In this document: positions 53,023 to 53,198 of the stretch, in pieces | How positions within the stretch are numbered: the stretch's first letter is position 1 | Layout of the letters: every line of letters begins with the position of its first letter | From: Sphingobacterium siyangense | GTDB taxonomy: Bacteria > Bacteroidota > Bacteroidia > Sphingobacteriales > Sphingobacteriaceae | Length of the DNA: 53,198 bases | Assembly (NCBI RefSeq): GCF_007830445.1 | Contig: NZ_VLKR01000039.1 | Coordinates: forward strand, 1-53,198 | Reading direction: 5' to 3' | Translations under genes and position numbers: made by a program | Notes under the pieces: model-generated | What the model was told of the DNA's origin: nothing | Seen by the model: the letters and a program-made list of their open reading frames with translations, nothing else | The model's database searches: none

Positions 53023-53198
53023 TCACTTGCGTCCTAAACGTTTAAAAAGTGGCGGTGTTTAGATATAGCAAAGTTGCTATATTTAAATCGCAAAATTATA
53101 ACACACCGCCATGATAAATTTAAATGTTTTTAGTCAGATTTTATCTCTTATCGACCGCGAATTATTCAAAGATTTGGTTTCAAAGCACAAAAGTGACA
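53023..53198 (+). mobile_element. 5' part of an IS4-type insertion sequence (right copy)
   Basis: These 176 bases are identical to the reverse complement of 165-340. The identity begins abruptly at TCACTTGCGTCC, which should be the outer end of the element. The leader with its palindrome and the first 29 codons of the transposase are included before the window ends. Confidence 0.88.
53111..53198 (+). CDS. IS4-type transposase, N-terminal fragment (right copy)
   Basis: The first 29 codons of the same transposase as at 1-252 (MINLNVFSQILSLIDRELF), cut by the window edge. Sequence and distance from the IS end (88 bases) are the same as in the left copy. Confidence 0.75.
   Translation, partial: MINLNVFSQILSLIDRELFKDLVSKHKSD

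Noticed and set aside
1..53198. Composite transposon formed by the two IS copies
   Set aside because: The segment is over 52 kb, contains ordinary chromosomal operons, and the ends look like assembly breaks in a repeat.

Overview
The window looks like one contig of a Sphingobacteriaceae genome, most likely Sphingobacterium. It is AT-rich, nearly all genes lack a Shine-Dalgarno sequence, and it carries Bacteroidota-specific families: a CzcA-TolC fusion, DUF6660 and DUF6266 proteins, a fimbrillin-like lipoprotein and LytTR/LytS pairs. No tRNA, rRNA or CRISPR was seen. Both ends run into copies of the same IS4-type insertion sequence in opposite orientation, with 176 identical bases, so the ends are probably assembly breaks inside a repeat.

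Layout. 0.5-3.6 kb: a copper unit (HMA metallochaperone, CopA) and a small unknown gene. 4.1-7.8 kb: a RiPP locus with an unannotated 47-residue peptide carrying a lanthipeptide FxLD-like box, a hairpin, a receiver-only response regulator and a full-size class I lanthipeptide dehydratase (LanB) interrupted by a frameshift. No LanC or transporter is present. 7.8-9.7 kb: a convergent LytTR regulator and LytS-type kinase. 10-23 kb: small detoxification and efflux genes (DinB fold, OsmC, three MFS exporters, pirin, SRPBCC, EthD, GlxA-type regulator, GNAT) and a ribB/ferric-siderophore-reductase/Crp-Fnr group, with several clear palindromic operators between divergent genes. 23-25.6 kb: a sulfatase and a UvrC-like GIY-YIG nuclease.

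25.8-34 kb is a heavy-metal efflux operon on the minus strand: DUF6660 Cys/His protein, CzcA fused to a TolC-type outer-membrane domain, lipoprotein adaptor CzcB and a Zn/Cd P-type ATPase. Cytoplasmic export by the ATPase would feed periplasmic export by the RND complex. 34.5-37.1 kb holds a fimbrillin-like lipoprotein, a previously uncalled 56-residue protein ending in Trp, and a DUF6266 protein.

37.5-44 kb is an L-fucose operon on the minus strand with a divergent AraC regulator. A secreted GH29 fucosidase and an exported mutarotase release and equilibrate the sugar, a sodium symporter imports it, and L-fuconate dehydratase, an SDR and an FMN-dependent L-lactate-type dehydrogenase fit the non-phosphorylating route to pyruvate and lactate. 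Several steps of that route are not encoded here.

45-53 kb resembles a general-stress gene island: low-affinity iron permease, two ferritin-like proteins (DUF892, DUF4142), DUF421, a translationally coupled nucleotidyltransferase/metallophosphoesterase pair, a PfpI amidotransferase, a Rho-N protein, small lipoproteins and small charged proteins. Most are single-gene units with their own terminators, next to the right IS copy.
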